A stretch of DNA of 64,000 bases. Origin: Fragilaria crotonensis. Lineage: Eukaryota; Bacillariophyta; Fragilariophyceae; Fragilariales; Fragilariaceae. Position numbers and translations under genes: made by a program. The notes beneath the pieces are model-generated. The model saw nothing but the letters and a program-made list of their open reading frames with translations. It searched no databases and was not told the DNA's origin. Shown here piece by piece: positions 1-9,867 of the stretch. Numbering within the stretch: position 1 is the stretch's first letter; every line of letters begins with the position of its first letter. The stretch is from NCBI GenBank assembly GCA_022925895.1, contig JAKSYS010000006.1, forward strand, positions 62,001 to 126,000, read 5' to 3'.

Positions 1-694
1 TGGATCTTTCCCACCCGAGCATTTCCTCCGGCGAATACGGTGTCGTGTAGTAAATCTGAATCGATTGCAATTTTGCCACTAGATCTTGGGCTGCAAGCGC
101 GTGCTCGAGTGTGAGTTTCATATTTGAGTTGTGTGTTTGGTTGAGAGACAGTATGACAGTGCTCAATACAGCCGAGAGCGCGTGAGAAGGAACGACAAGA
201 TTAGCCGAGGGAAGCACCAGAGTTTCCACCATCTGCATGCTGGCACCTGGAGGAATGTCGTTTGGAATTTTTTTAAGCACAAGGAGAACATCTCGCAAGA
301 GCGGCGGCGAGAAGCGAGGATTATCACTGAAATCTTCCGATCGATCGACGACCGCTTGTTTGAGAGAGTTGTACGACAAGAGTTTGCGTAAAAGTTGATG
401 GCGGTCAACCTTCTCCGGAGCACTTTCTGCATTCTTCGAAGCAATCTCTACTTGGGGAGGTGTCTCCGATGACGATGAGAATTGGTGAAAACGAAGTGAC
501 TTGTATGGGTGGTGGACCTGTAAACAACTCTGGAGTTGAAGCCTATTCTTGTCCCCGAATGATAAGTGATTGCCACCTGGCTGAGGAATCCGCGTCAGCG
601 ACGAGATAGCACTCCTTCCGGACGTCAATCCATTCCCAATCGACGATGAAGACCCCTTTCTTCTTGCTGTTGATATGTGTAGCCTTCGAATCAT
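1..694 (-). CDS. Partial protein with mitochondrial-like N-terminus, unknown function
   Basis: A minus-strand frame is open from an ATG at 694 to the left edge, giving at least 231 residues with no stop. An in-frame TAG lies about 30 bases upstream of the ATG, so the start is well bounded. The protein begins MIRRLHISTARRKGSSS, which is basic, Ser-rich and free of acidic residues, as in a mitochondrial presequence. A Ser/Pro-rich stretch follows, and then a more ordered part including LLRKLLSYNSLKQAVVDR and MKLTLEHALAAQDLVAKL. The C-terminus is outside the window. I do not recognise the family. The reading frame is read directly; targeting is inferred from composition only. Confidence 0.6.
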   Translation of the reverse strand, partial: MIRRLHISTARRKGSSSSIGNGLTSGRSAISSLTRIPQPGGNHLSFGDKNRLQLQSCLQVHHPYKSLRFHQFSSSSETPPQVEIASKNAESAPEKVDRHQLLRKLLSYNSLKQAVVDRSEDFSDNPRFSPPLLRDVLLVLKKIPNDIPPGASMQMVETLVLPSANLVVPSHALSAVLSTVILSLNQTHNSNMKLTLEHALAAQDLVAKLQSIQIYYTTPYSPEEMLGWERS

Positions 695-1052
695 GCCGGT
701 TACCGATTGTTTATTGTCGACGGTCTAAGATGACCTAACCCTTCCGTACACATGCAGTTTCACACATCAACACAACAAGTTTTCCCTGTGTGTCAGAGAC
801 GAGCGTTCACAGTTGGAGGTGAGGTCCAAGCGTCGTTAAAGTGTGGTGGCGGGTGGCGGAGCACGTCAGTACAGAGTGCTACAGTACGTGTTTGAGGTAT
901 GCCACTACATGGTACTGGTACTTGTACCAAGTTATACAGGACATACATACTTGTACTCGTACTCCTGTACAGTACTCTGCATGGGTACTACAGTACTGTA
1001 GTATGAGAGTTTAGCAGACCCATCATCCCGATTCTCCGACAATCCGGGTGGT

Positions 1053-1120
1053 CGCCCGTCGCCAGCGAGTCGCCAGGTCGCCCGTCGCCATCGAGTCGCC
1101 AGGTCGCCGGTCGCCGTCCG
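1053..1120. repeat. 26-bp tandem repeat, 2.6 copies
   Basis: Two full copies of a GC-rich 26-bp unit built on GTCGCC (1053-1078 and 1079-1104) differ by one base, and a partial third copy follows. It lies between the left-edge gene and the PP2C gene, in DNA otherwise rich in GTAC motifs. Confidence 0.8.
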
Positions 1121-1362
1121 ACGTATGCTACGATGACATAGTACTCGGAGAACTCGTAGTATTGTAGTGTATTCTACTTGCACTCTGAACTGTCAGAGTA
1201 GACTAGTATCCTGGTATACAGTAAATGAGAAGATTTTTTAATCGAAGGAGTCATCGGATTCGTGATCGTTCAAAAATTTGAATTTCGTCAACGTTGAATC
1301 CCACTCTCAGGTAAAAAGGCAAACGGTGCAACCAGGTATGCATAACGTGATAACTCAACATC

Positions 1363-1394
1363 ACTCAACACTCAACACTCAACACTCAACACTC
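1363..1394. repeat. 7-bp ACTCAAC microsatellite
   Basis: Four and a half perfect copies of ACTCAAC lie upstream of the PP2C core. The tract is open in the PP2C frame but would encode a low-complexity His/Ser/Thr peptide, which argues that the phosphatase starts further downstream. Confidence 0.85.
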
Positions 1395-1691
1395 ATCAGT
1401 CATCACAGTGATCAAGTTCCAGTGCCTACCGGTCGTTCGTTCGGTACTTGTATGCATAGTTGCGACTTGCAACTCGCAACCATCTCCTGTATCTTCCATC
1501 TCTCATTACGATCACATATTGAATCTCACTCTCAAGCAGTGCCACCGCTTGTTGCAACGCCTCTGCCCTATCAGCGGCCTAATCAATTCAGCGCTTGTCT
1601 CCTCGTACATCCCACACCGAGTACAAGTACCAGTTGCAGCTTACTCGATCGGCTACTACTACAAAACGATACTACCAGAACATTACAGAAT

Positions 1692-2555
1692 ATGATAGTC
1701 TCTACAGCGGAAGCAATGAACCCACTTCGACGGTCTACCATGGAGGACGTCCACATTGTTCTTCCTGCCGGTTCGTGGGACAATGCAGACATGACCTATT
1801 TGGCCATATACGATGGCCACGGAGGACGCGATATGGTGGATTTCCTTCAGCATTCCTTGCATCACAACGTTGCCTTTGAATTGCGAGACATGGGCCAACA
1901 AGGGCGAGGTGACCAGTCCGATAACGACGACGACGAATCACCCACGGACGGTATTGCCCAACGACTTGAGCGAGCATTCTTGGCGACGGATATACAAGCT
2001 CACAAGTTCGGTATTCACGCTTCTGGGTCAACAGTCGCACTTTGTTTGATTCATCATGAGACTCGGACGTTGTACACTGCCAACGTTGGAGATGCCCGGA
2101 TTGTTTTAGGCTGTGCTGATCCTACTCGGACTGCTAGAACGACAAAAACGGACGCGGTTCTTCTTTCCCACGATCATCGGGCGGATGATCCTGTGGAAAT
2201 GAAACGCATTGACCAGGCAGGCGGCTTTTGTCTCAAAGGCCGTGTGGTGGGAGTGCTAGCTGTTGCTAGGTCGTTAGGAGACTTCGGCCTCAAAAGATAT
2301 GTGATAGCGAAACCTCACACGCAAACACACAAATTGATTTCAAAATCAGACCCCGAGGAGCATGCTTCCGACCATGACCAATATTTTGTTGTATTGGCAT
2401 GCGATGGCTTGTGGGATGTCATTACGGTTCAGGAAGCGGTTGATTTGGTGCGACAAAGCCATCGACCAAAACATCAAGTGGCTGACGAGCTGATCCAATG
2501 TGCAATACAAAGGGGGACCACCGACAACGTCACTGTGATTGTTTGTTGGTTGTGA
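1692..2555 (+). CDS. PP2C-type (PPM family) Ser/Thr protein phosphatase
   Basis: This is a metal-dependent protein Ser/Thr phosphatase. From the chosen ATG at 1692 the protein has 287 residues, close to a bare PP2C catalytic core. The family motifs appear in order: STMEDVHIV with the metal-binding Glu/Asp; YDGHGGRDMVDF; ASGSTVALCLI; TANVGDARIVL; LLSHDHRADDPVEMKRI; VLAVARSLGDFGLK; VLACDGLWDVITVQEAVDLV; and the terminal GTTDNVTVIVCWL. All conserved Asp positions of the binuclear metal centre are visible. The frame is open upstream to 1278 with in-frame ATGs at 1338 and 1452, but that part runs through a microsatellite and has no targeting signal, so I prefer 1692. An acidic loop (SDNDDDESPTDG) is inserted after the second motif. 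The substrate is unknown. Confidence 0.88.
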   Translation: MIVSTAEAMNPLRRSTMEDVHIVLPAGSWDNADMTYLAIYDGHGGRDMVDFLQHSLHHNVAFELRDMGQQGRGDQSDNDDDESPTDGIAQRLERAFLATDIQAHKFGIHASGSTVALCLIHHETRTLYTANVGDARIVLGCADPTRTARTTKTDAVLLSHDHRADDPVEMKRIDQAGGFCLKGRVVGVLAVARSLGDFGLKRYVIAKPHTQTHKLISKSDPEEHASDHDQYFVVLACDGLWDVITVQEAVDLVRQSHRPKHQVADELIQCAIQRGTTDNVTVIVCWL

Positions 2556-3491
2556 GCAAGGCGACGAGGAATGAAGCGAGAAGACAATCGACGACTTCGT
2601 GATGTTTGCGCTCATCACGTTTCTTGACAGTTGGTACCGAATTGGGTTGGAAAAAGGGCGAGCCGTACAATGAATAGTGCTTATGGGAATCCTTAACCAG
2701 GGCATCCCGATCCTATAAGACGGACCTTGATAGCCAGCGACGGATGCAGCTTATTCTTGCCCTCCCCTCAAATCAAGGCAATTGCTGGATTCTGAGACTG
2801 CGAGATGTGGACGTGTAGACTCGGGTTCACGGCTTCCATATTCCATATAAGGCACGTCATTCTTGCCACGCTTCGTAAGGGCCAGCGAATAGCAATAACT
2901 TTAACTTGACGACGAACTGCAAAAATACGAAGTCTTAGAAGCGGGCAAACCATCCGGATCATCTTCATGGATGCCATTAGGGCGTTGCACTACTCACAAT
3001 AGGCAAAAGCCATTTGCCGGTTTGTGAACTTCCTCGATTCGCAAAGAATTTCAGAATGCCGGAAGTCTATCGGTTTGTGCTCCAAGCTTGTTTCCAGCAT
3101 CGATTGCTTAGGATGGTGATTCTTCTTGTCAACAACTCCGACTGAAAGGGGAAGGAAATCCACGAGGAGACCTACGATAATGCAGAAAGTACTTCGTGTA
3201 TGCACTCTTGGACAACAAATTCGTCGGTGCATCTGGATCAAGCGTAGACGGTTTCAGTTGAATTTGGTTGCACTTCGGTATCAAGGGCGGCAAGCAACAG
3301 AATGCAGCAACGCTAGGTCATGCCAAAAAAATTCATCAAAGGGAGGATATTCTTGAATTGCGGACCGTTCGTAAGCTCCGGCCCCTTCTTACCTCAAACA
3401 AATTCCTTTTGTCGATCTGAGAGTACATCTTAATGTCATCCTTTTTAGTGATCTCCCTCCAGGCGAAACGAGCGAGGGCTGTATTGGTGAG
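2556..3491. other. Intergenic, convergent 3' regions
   Basis: This gap of 936 bases lies between the 3' ends of the PP2C gene (+) and the repeat-tail gene (-). Only short frames with biased, non-protein-like translations are present on either strand. I see no RNA gene, repeat or transposon end. Confidence 0.5.
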
Positions 3492-5390
3492 CTATTGTTC
3501 TCGCCCAATGACATTATTTTCAGACGAATCTCGAAGAATCAACGCATCATGCTTCCTCTTCTTCTTCTGTCGCACTTCCATTGGGGCACAGTAATGTGTC
3601 GAAGGATTTATACCTTGCTTGCAACGCTTCTTCGAAGCAGGGCCACTGGGCTTCTCCTTCATCATCTTCCTGTCTGCTTTCCTAGATGCAGGTCTACGCA
3701 CCGACGTCTTCAAACGCATGCTGTCTGGCTTACAACTCTTGTTCAAGCCAGGGCCACTGGCCTTCTCCTTGAGATCCTGGTCTGACGTTGCACAAGGAAC
3801 TTTATGCACAGACAACTCTGTAAGAATCACGTCCTGCTTGAAACTCTCGTTCGAGGCAGGGCCACTGGCCTTCTCCGTAATTAGCCTCTCGTCTGAAGTT
3901 GCACGTGAAAGTATGCGCGCAGACGTCTCTGAAAGGATCTTGTCCTGCTTGAAGCTCGTTTTCGAGGCAGGGCCACTGGCCTTCTCCTTAATCATCTTCT
4001 CGTCTGACGATGCGCATGAAACGTTCTGCGCAGACATCTCTGAAAGAATCCTGTCCTGCTTGCAACTCTGGTTCGAGACAGGGCCACTGGCCTTCTCCTC
4101 AATCATCTTCTGGTCTGATTTTGCACCAGGAACTATATGCACAGACGTCTCTGAAAGAGTCCTGTCTGGCTTACAACTCTTTTTCGAGACAAGGCCACTT
4201 GCCTTCTCCTGAATCATCTTCTTGTTTGACGTTGCATTGAATATTTGAAGGATTGTTTTGGACGCCATTTCAATACAGGGTAATCGATGGGCCTTGTCAG
4301 GGTTTTCGCAAGCTACTAATGCAACTTGGCGAAGATACTTCATCATAACCCGTGAGCACGCTTCTGATTTGGCGTGATTGCAAGACGGGTGATACATTGA
4401 TCCTAAAAGCAATCCACCATGACTCACTAGGCTCTCCTCAAGTGCATCGACACCGATGGAGGACAGTACTGATCGACCAAGCACCAACACATACCGAGGC
4501 TTGTACTTTCTTACGAGATGCGAGGAATACTTGTTCCATGCTGTGCGGATGATGGCCGACTTACTCGCATCATTGAGAGAGACTCGCTTGGTAGTGTAAT
4601 ACGTTCCAGTCTCCTTATTTAAGACCTTCATGCAATTGTTGCCGCCGACAGCGATAGGAGCTGGGCACACGTCAGCAAACATAATGCGGCGCTGGCGAAG
4701 GCGATGCAGGATTTCTGCCTTGGTTGCAAGTCGTTGTTGAAGAGAGCTGTTTGTTTTGTGCAGCGAGGAGAACACAGTTCTGAGGGGAGTGGTCGACTCC
4801 AGGACATCCACATCGCAATTTGCTGGATCAAAATCAGTGAATCCAGACAACACCGACAGGACACGCCAAAACTGCCAGGTGCCGGTTTTGACTGTGTTAC
4901 GATTCGACGAAGACATGGTTTCACGGAAAGATTCTGGGAGCAGCGCAAGTTCTCCGTACGAGGGACAATGCACTAGATTGATGTGCCCAAGCGTAGGTAA
5001 GGCGAACTCCGGATGCTCAGTCGCATCTATTTGGGTGCCTAGTAGACTAGAATCCGTCGAGAGATGGGATTCCCCTAACACAAGGAGGTTAACTCCATCG
5101 TCTTCCTGCATCGAAGGTGCCCAACTCTCCTGGTAGCGGTGGGCCAGCACACAAGACTCGAGCGACGGCAAAGGGGGCGCGTTTTCTTTGTCGGGCCAAA
5201 TATCGACAATTGCCTCGTACATCGGTTTGAGGCGCCGTTCAAGTTTGTCGTCATCTCTGATCGCTAGGTGTTCTGTCATGGTAGCCATCTCCCGCTCGTC
5301 CGCGTCTTTCATAGTCCGCGATAGGAAGTGGAGGCACACCGGGAGAGTACCACTACCTGGTCGGCCGAGGTTGAGTGTCTGTCGAGTCAA
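3492..5390 (-). CDS. Unknown protein with 37-residue tandem-repeat basic tail
   Basis: The protein has 632 residues. An N-terminal region of about 360 residues looks folded, with hydrophobic strand-like pieces NLLVLGESHLSTD, GTWQFWRVLSVLSGF, IMFADVCPAPI, YVLVLGRSVLSSIG and LLLGSMYHPSCNHAKS. The pattern of a Gly-rich loop after a buried strand and a late H-P-S recalls the uracil-DNA-glycosylase-like fold, but the match is weak and I do not assign it. From about residue 395 the chain is six repeats of about 37 residues centred on EKASGP, each followed by S..SCKQD..LSE.S. The tail ends very basic (VRQKKKRKHDALILR), suggesting nuclear localisation or nucleic-acid binding. The start could also be the Met at residue 27 or 36. 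It is transcribed convergently with the PP2C gene. Confidence 0.7.
   Translation of the reverse strand: MTRQTLNLGRPGSGTLPVCLHFLSRTMKDADEREMATMTEHLAIRDDDKLERRLKPMYEAIVDIWPDKENAPPLPSLESCVLAHRYQESWAPSMQEDDGVNLLVLGESHLSTDSSLLGTQIDATEHPEFALPTLGHINLVHCPSYGELALLPESFRETMSSSNRNTVKTGTWQFWRVLSVLSGFTDFDPANCDVDVLESTTPLRTVFSSLHKTNSSLQQRLATKAEILHRLRQRRIMFADVCPAPIAVGGNNCMKVLNKETGTYYTTKRVSLNDASKSAIIRTAWNKYSSHLVRKYKPRYVLVLGRSVLSSIGVDALEESLVSHGGLLLGSMYHPSCNHAKSEACSRVMMKYLRQVALVACENPDKAHRLPCIEMASKTILQIFNATSNKKMIQEKASGLVSKKSCKPDRTLSETSVHIVPGAKSDQKMIEEKASGPVSNQSCKQDRILSEMSAQNVSCASSDEKMIKEKASGPASKTSFKQDKILSETSARILSRATSDERLITEKASGPASNESFKQDVILTELSVHKVPCATSDQDLKEKASGPGLNKSCKPDSMRLKTSVRRPASRKADRKMMKEKPSGPASKKRCKQGINPSTHYCAPMEVRQKKKRKHDALILRDSSENNVIGREQ
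3640..4210 (-). repeat. 111-bp coding tandem repeat, 6 copies
   Basis: The core GGGCCACTGGCCTTCTCC (plus-strand reading) recurs at about 3640, 3751, 3859, 3969, 4081 and 4191, a spacing of 108-112 bases. Spacing stays a multiple of three or is compensated, so the repeat translates as six EKASGP units. The first and last copies are the most diverged. Confidence 0.9.
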
Positions 5391-6505
5391 GTTGTGAACT
5401 CCGGAGTCCTGTGTACTTGAACCCTTGTTTTATTAGTGGCATCATGTAACATGTCGAAGGAGAAGAAGCTCCTAAAAAACTCGATAAGGCTGACTACCGA
5501 ACAGGTATCATACGATCATACGGATGCTGCTCCACTATTTTGCATATGCATATGATACTTGGCGGAGGTACAAACGCAAGTACCTTGTACCTGTACTTCA
5601 GTTTTTTGTATGATTACGCGATACCAAAGAATTTCGAAGAACAAAAATTTGAATTTCAAACCTGCGTAGCTTTCTGAGTGTACGACGGTATACACAAGTG
5701 AATATGGGCGTTGCTCCGAGTATGCAACGCTTGTTCATCTGACAGTGAACTGTACTATTCCAGTACTACGCAGTGGAGTGCAGAAAACCGCAGCGTACAG
5801 AAAGTAAATTTGGCTCCAAAATTGATTTCACGTTTTTGAACCCCGCAGTGTGAAAAATCGGCGCCACAAAGATGACAATACTTCGCGTAGAAAGGTAAGA
5901 CGGTAAGACGCTGCTGGAACCGAGGAGCAACCAACACCCATTTGATATTTGATGTGAAATGTGGGATCTGAAATACAATCAACTGTCTACGGAAGTCTGC
6001 GACCACTATTACTTCTCAATCCAGATAATCACAAAGTTATGTCATCGCAAATTTCACCCATTTTTCAGTTTTTGCACAACTTTGTGGCACCAAAAAAGCT
6101 AGCATGTGGCACAAAACTAGTTTATAATAAATTAACACACGGAGACTGACATTTATCATGTTGAGACAATGATGATTCTCTGTTCACATGATCCCAATTT
6201 GGAGCTCTAGTACTAATCTTAATAATCTCCAAACTCTTTGAGTTACCAGCCAAAGTAGTGACTCAAGACAAAGCTCTGTCAGGTGGCTAAACTCTGTCAG
6301 GTGGCTTGCATTCCAGAGAGGAATCATATGGATTCAGCCTACCCTATTTGGAGCTCTAGCAGGTCAGTTTCGTTATGATCGCGAAACTCAAAATAGCAAG
6401 ACCAAACTCTCTGAGGCCACTAGTTAGTCATCTGGATTCAGCAATCTCCGTCGAATTGGAGTTGGTGGTGATCAGTTTTGATGGGGGACAACATACAACA
6501 AAGCA

Positions 6506-6675
6506 TCAATTTTGGTTCTGCATTATACTATCAATGATATGCTCCAAGTATGAAGCAGTCTTGGACATTTCTTCTCACTAAATGCTTGTCTTTCAATTTT
6601 GGTTCTGCATTATTCTATCGATGATATGCTCCAAGTATGAAGCAATGTTGGACATTTCTTCTCACTAAATGCTTG
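6506..6675. repeat. 87-bp tandem duplication
   Basis: Two adjacent copies, 6506-6592 and 6593-6675, begin TCAATTTTGGTTCTGCATTA and end in ACTAAATGCTTG. Only a few substitutions separate them, so the duplication is recent. Neither copy is part of a convincing gene. Confidence 0.9.
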
Positions 6676-6719
6676 ACATGATGGCAAAGACTGACCATTC
6701 ACATAGCTAGGCAGCGTAC

Positions 6720-7147
6720 CTAACTTGGTTGTAGTAGCACCATGCCTAGTACCGCGGTTTGGATCCAGCTCAAGACCCTTCTTTCACCAGCAGGAGCTCC
6801 AGACTCAGCATCTTTTTGGATCCAACTTTGAACAGAATCCGCGGCAATGACTGGCACAATTGCTTGCAATTCGTGTTGTGAAGCACTTGTTCCTTCATCT
6901 CTGGTCGTGCCAATGCTGTTGTCACCATCATCACTTTCATCGCTCTGATTTCTGTGACCACAAATACAAGATTATTTGCCAAAGAATGACAGAAACATGC
7001 AAAGAACCCATGAATCCTTGAATAAGTGTATCCAGTAAAGTCATCACAAGAATGCAGCTGCAACAGAGCTGAGCAAGTGTAAACATAGCTTTTTGCATGT
7101 GGATTGTAAAAACTCAAGACATGAGAAAGCCTATGTTGTTTACACAT
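6720..7147 (-). pseudogene. Decayed coding-like stretch, unknown family
   Basis: Minus-strand translations look protein-like but in pieces and in two frames. One frame gives YTYSRIHGFFACFCHSLANN. A second gives an acidic segment containing QSDESDDGDNSIGTTRDEG and ending AVLGMVLLQPS before a stop at 6720. Stops interrupt any longer reading. It could be the relic of a transposon-borne gene. I could not match it to a family, and confidence is low. Confidence 0.25.
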
Positions 7148-7818
7148 GATGACATCTGATTATATCAAGCACAACAGGCAGCTCTTCATGACATGTGAGA
7201 AGATATCAATAGGACCCTTGTTTGCATTCTATGGAACAGTGGACAAATCAACAGCACCATGCAGAGTCAGCATCCTTCCTTGCTTCCAGCAAACACACAT
7301 ACAACTGGCCGTGAAGGACCCACCAGGAAGCTCTTGCATGCTTGCAATATGACATGCCCACAATGCTCATCCAAGTCTATATTCATTGCAAGCAAGCAAC
7401 ATGGACAGTTTGAAGGTGTAGGGTACGAGTCCATGACCACATGTCTACTAATTAGTTGTAATACTGTACTACCAGTACTACTGTACCTGGTACCAGTACC
7501 AGTAATTCTCCAGTACAAGTAGACATACAAAGAGTCGGAGAGCAGAAGATGCACAGACGTCACACGTCATGGGTGACGTACGTCAGCTCATTTTTTCGAA
7601 TCCTTGTTCAGGAATGGTAGTAGTAGTACTGAGTGCGAAGAATGGTGAGAGTACAAGAAACGCGCAAATGTGTATCATAGTGCTCGGGGACTGGAGTGCG
7701 AGACCATACGCAAGGAACAAACTTTTTGCTGCCGTGACGACGAGGTGTTCCCACTTCCCACTCTCCCACTCTCCCACTCGCATCTTTTCCTCCCAAGTTT
7801 AATCTCAATTCAGCCCAT

Positions 7819-8970
7819 ATGAAGACTTTCTTCCTGCGGCTTCTGCCTCTTCTGGCTGTTTCTGTTTCTGCGATACCAAACTCGAACTCAAACTCAAACT
7901 TGAACTCTGTCAAGCCGAAGTCCACACTGTCGTCCAAGATGCATATCTCTACGACGCCTAAATCGTCTGTCTCTCTGTCACGTTTCGACAAGAAAGTTGT
8001 CCAAGTTTTCAAGGATGCTGGTAACAATAACATGGATTTCGAGGAGTGCTATCAACTAGTCCGCAACATCTACCGCAAAGTTAGCCGCGCCGCAATCATC
8101 CCGCCACCTTCGAGCGGAACTGTCCAAAAACTCTTACCAACCCTATCGGAAGCTCGCGTTTCCCGCGCTGACTTTGTCAATTTGGCGCGAGAATTGAGAC
8201 AGTCCACTCTCACTGGACTCGCCGTGTCCATTTTATTTCCACCAGCTGCCATGATTGTGGCAAGTCAAGTCCCTGACGAAATGTGGTTGTCCTTGGACCT
8301 GTGGATTGTCGACTTGGTGCATGCGTTCCTACCAACCATGGTCCTGCCTGTCATCAATTCACACGGTATCACCAACAGGGTATTGTTGGTGTGCCTGGCA
8401 CTTGTTCTGGGCAACGCACTTATTGGCCTTGTCAATACATCGTTGTGGATTGGTGAAGGTAAGGACCAAACTGTCGTCGTTCCGCCTTCCGTCCCAAAAA
8501 AAAAGATTCCTGCTGAACCACTTGAACCAAAATTGGTTGAACCTGAACCGCATCATATTCAACATCATCGTCATCCTCCAGAGCCTATCAATAGTGACAT
8601 TGTCGCATATGAAGTCGGGGAGGAATCGGGTGATTCCAATACTGCATTAGTTGTTGCGCCAATATTGCTGGCATCAGCCATGGGAGGAGTTGCTGCCTTT
8701 TCATCGTCCACGCGCAGCAAGGGAAAGCCGGTCACGGCAGCCATCCCAGCACCTCCCAAAACCAAGAAAGTGCCGCCGCCGCCTCCGGCAGAAGCAACAA
8801 AGAAGACGACAACGACGACGAAGAAGCAAAATAGCAAAGCTGAGGAGGAGGAGATTAAACCAAAGAAGGACAAGCCGCCTGTTGGTCGCATCGCTGCCGG
8901 TGGTGCAATTGTGGGGTGCTTGCAATACGCGGCGACCGTTGCTAGGTTTGTGGGGGTGCTATTGCCATAG
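7819..8970 (+). CDS. Signal-peptide membrane protein, unknown function
   Basis: The protein has 383 residues. MKTFFLRLLPLLAVSVSA is a clear signal peptide with likely cleavage after VSA. An Asn/Ser repeat (NSNSNSNLNS) and a Ser/Thr-rich linker follow. A helical part at about 55-125 has two EF-hand-like pieces (DAGNNNMDFEECYQL; SEARVSRADFVNLA) that lack the full set of calcium ligands. Hydrophobic segments lie near residues 135-150, 165-178 and 188-208, with another at about 275-292 (ALVVAPILLASAMGGVAAF). The C-terminal part is a Pro/Lys linker with KKVPPPPP and a Thr/Lys run, then a Gly/Ala-rich terminal helix. It enters the secretory pathway or, less likely, the plastid, since no ASAFAP motif is seen. 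The start ATG is the first in frame. Confidence 0.75.
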   Translation: MKTFFLRLLPLLAVSVSAIPNSNSNSNLNSVKPKSTLSSKMHISTTPKSSVSLSRFDKKVVQVFKDAGNNNMDFEECYQLVRNIYRKVSRAAIIPPPSSGTVQKLLPTLSEARVSRADFVNLARELRQSTLTGLAVSILFPPAAMIVASQVPDEMWLSLDLWIVDLVHAFLPTMVLPVINSHGITNRVLLVCLALVLGNALIGLVNTSLWIGEGKDQTVVVPPSVPKKKIPAEPLEPKLVEPEPHHIQHHRHPPEPINSDIVAYEVGEESGDSNTALVVAPILLASAMGGVAAFSSSTRSKGKPVTAAIPAPPKTKKVPPPPPAEATKKTTTTTKKQNSKAEEEEIKPKKDKPPVGRIAAGGAIVGCLQYAATVARFVGVLLP

Positions 8971-9287
8971 AGTATGTTCAAGTACTTGTAGTTCACAAAA
9001 TGGCCAGCTGATCTTCTGGGTACGAGTGTATGAGTACTAATACCTTGAACAAGTTTTGCGCTTCCAGTTGCTGTGTCATGTGTTTGCTCTAGAATAGGAA
9101 TGTGCAGTATGAACATTTATGCCGGGGTGATACAACGTTGAGGGAAGTCCTGTTAGCACACCTCGTTGCACACAGCTTTATCACCAATCTCTCGGGCGTA
9201 TCAATCATAGACATCGTTGCACGATTACAACATCTAGTGTAATCACTTATTACAGAACTCCAGTACGATGTTGTGCTAATAGAATTA
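8971..9287. other. Intergenic, convergent
   Basis: A gap of 317 bases between two convergent genes. I see nothing beyond AT-rich 3'-UTR-like sequence. Confidence 0.4.
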
Positions 9288-9719
9288 CTATTTGAATCCC
9301 ACAACAAGCCAGGAACCAATCATAAGTAAGCCTCCCACAGGTGTGGTTGGTCCAAGCATTGCCTTGGGCCCTAAATCAAGTGCTAATGCGTACAAACTCC
9401 CTGAAAACATGCAAACTCCCGCCAGCATTATATTTCCTGCCAATTGATACTTGTCACCTTTTCCATCCGTAGCAATTCTGGACGATGAGCGCTGTTGCAA
9501 TTGTTGTTGCCCTTGTTCTTGAATGTGCAAAACATGAAGTCCCAACATGGCTACAGAATGAATCAAGTGATAGAGAACGGCAGTATTCCACAAAGAACGG
9601 CCATTTGGTTTCTTGTCCAGTGTGCGCGAGAGTGCGTGAGCTCCAAAGGCACCCAAGGAAATGGCAGATGCTCCCAACAGAGACGCATATCGTAACAGAC
9701 TATTGTTATCAACAGCCAT
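9288..9719 (-). CDS. DUF423 / TMEM256-like small membrane protein
   Basis: Four-helix membrane protein of the YgdD/TMEM256 (DUF423) family, whose biochemical function is not established. From the ATG at 9719 it has 143 residues: MAVDNNSLLRYASLLGASAI, then SLGAFGAHALSRTL, the family signature around the first helix. WNTAVLYHLIHSVAML is helix two. A Gln/Ser-rich loop (QEQGQQQLQQRSSS) is longer than usual. Then come LAGNIMLAGVCMFSGSLYALAL and a final LGPTTPVGGLLMIGSWLVVGF, also typical. The frame is open to an upstream ATG at 9770, but those 17 residues are not conserved-looking, so I choose the internal Met. Confidence 0.85.
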   Translation of the reverse strand: MAVDNNSLLRYASLLGASAISLGAFGAHALSRTLDKKPNGRSLWNTAVLYHLIHSVAMLGLHVLHIQEQGQQQLQQRSSSRIATDGKGDKYQLAGNIMLAGVCMFSGSLYALALDLGPKAMLGPTTPVGGLLMIGSWLVVGFK

Positions 9720-9867
9720 GATTGTTAGACTTTTTGGACTTTTGAGGAATATGATGTGGAAGAAAGGCACTGATCTCGTTCAGTTGGACAGAATGTAATG
9801 AATACGGCAATGAGGTGTTCTCGTTCCGCAATCCACAATCAAGCAAGAGTCAAGCGACGGTCTGTAC

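Larger units (their letters stand above)
5391..7818. other. 2.4-kb gene-poor interval
   Basis: DNA between the start of the repeat-tail gene (-) and the start of the 7819 gene (+). It contains GTAC-rich tracts near 5500-5620 and 7455-7510, an 87-bp tandem duplication (6506-6675), short direct repeats (CTCTGTCAGGTGGCT twice near 6277-6305; GGAGCTCTAG at about 6200 and 6350), and a decayed coding-like stretch on the minus strand (6720-7147). No intact gene is evident. Confidence 0.5.

Noticed and set aside
1278-1691. Extended N-terminus of the PP2C phosphatase
   Set aside because: The open stretch starts at a non-ATG codon, crosses an ACTCAAC microsatellite and has no targeting or domain features.
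3492-5390. Assignment as uracil-DNA glycosylase
   Set aside because: Only loose similarity of a few strands and an H-P-S. The GQDPYH-type or equivalent active-site motif is not present, so the name would be unsafe.
6720-7560. piggyBac-type transposase relic
   Set aside because: Some phrases were suggestive, but no DDE/DDD motif, TTAA flanks or terminal repeats could be found.
7819-8970. EF-hand calcium-binding protein
   Set aside because: The two candidate loops lack the required acidic residues at most coordinating positions.
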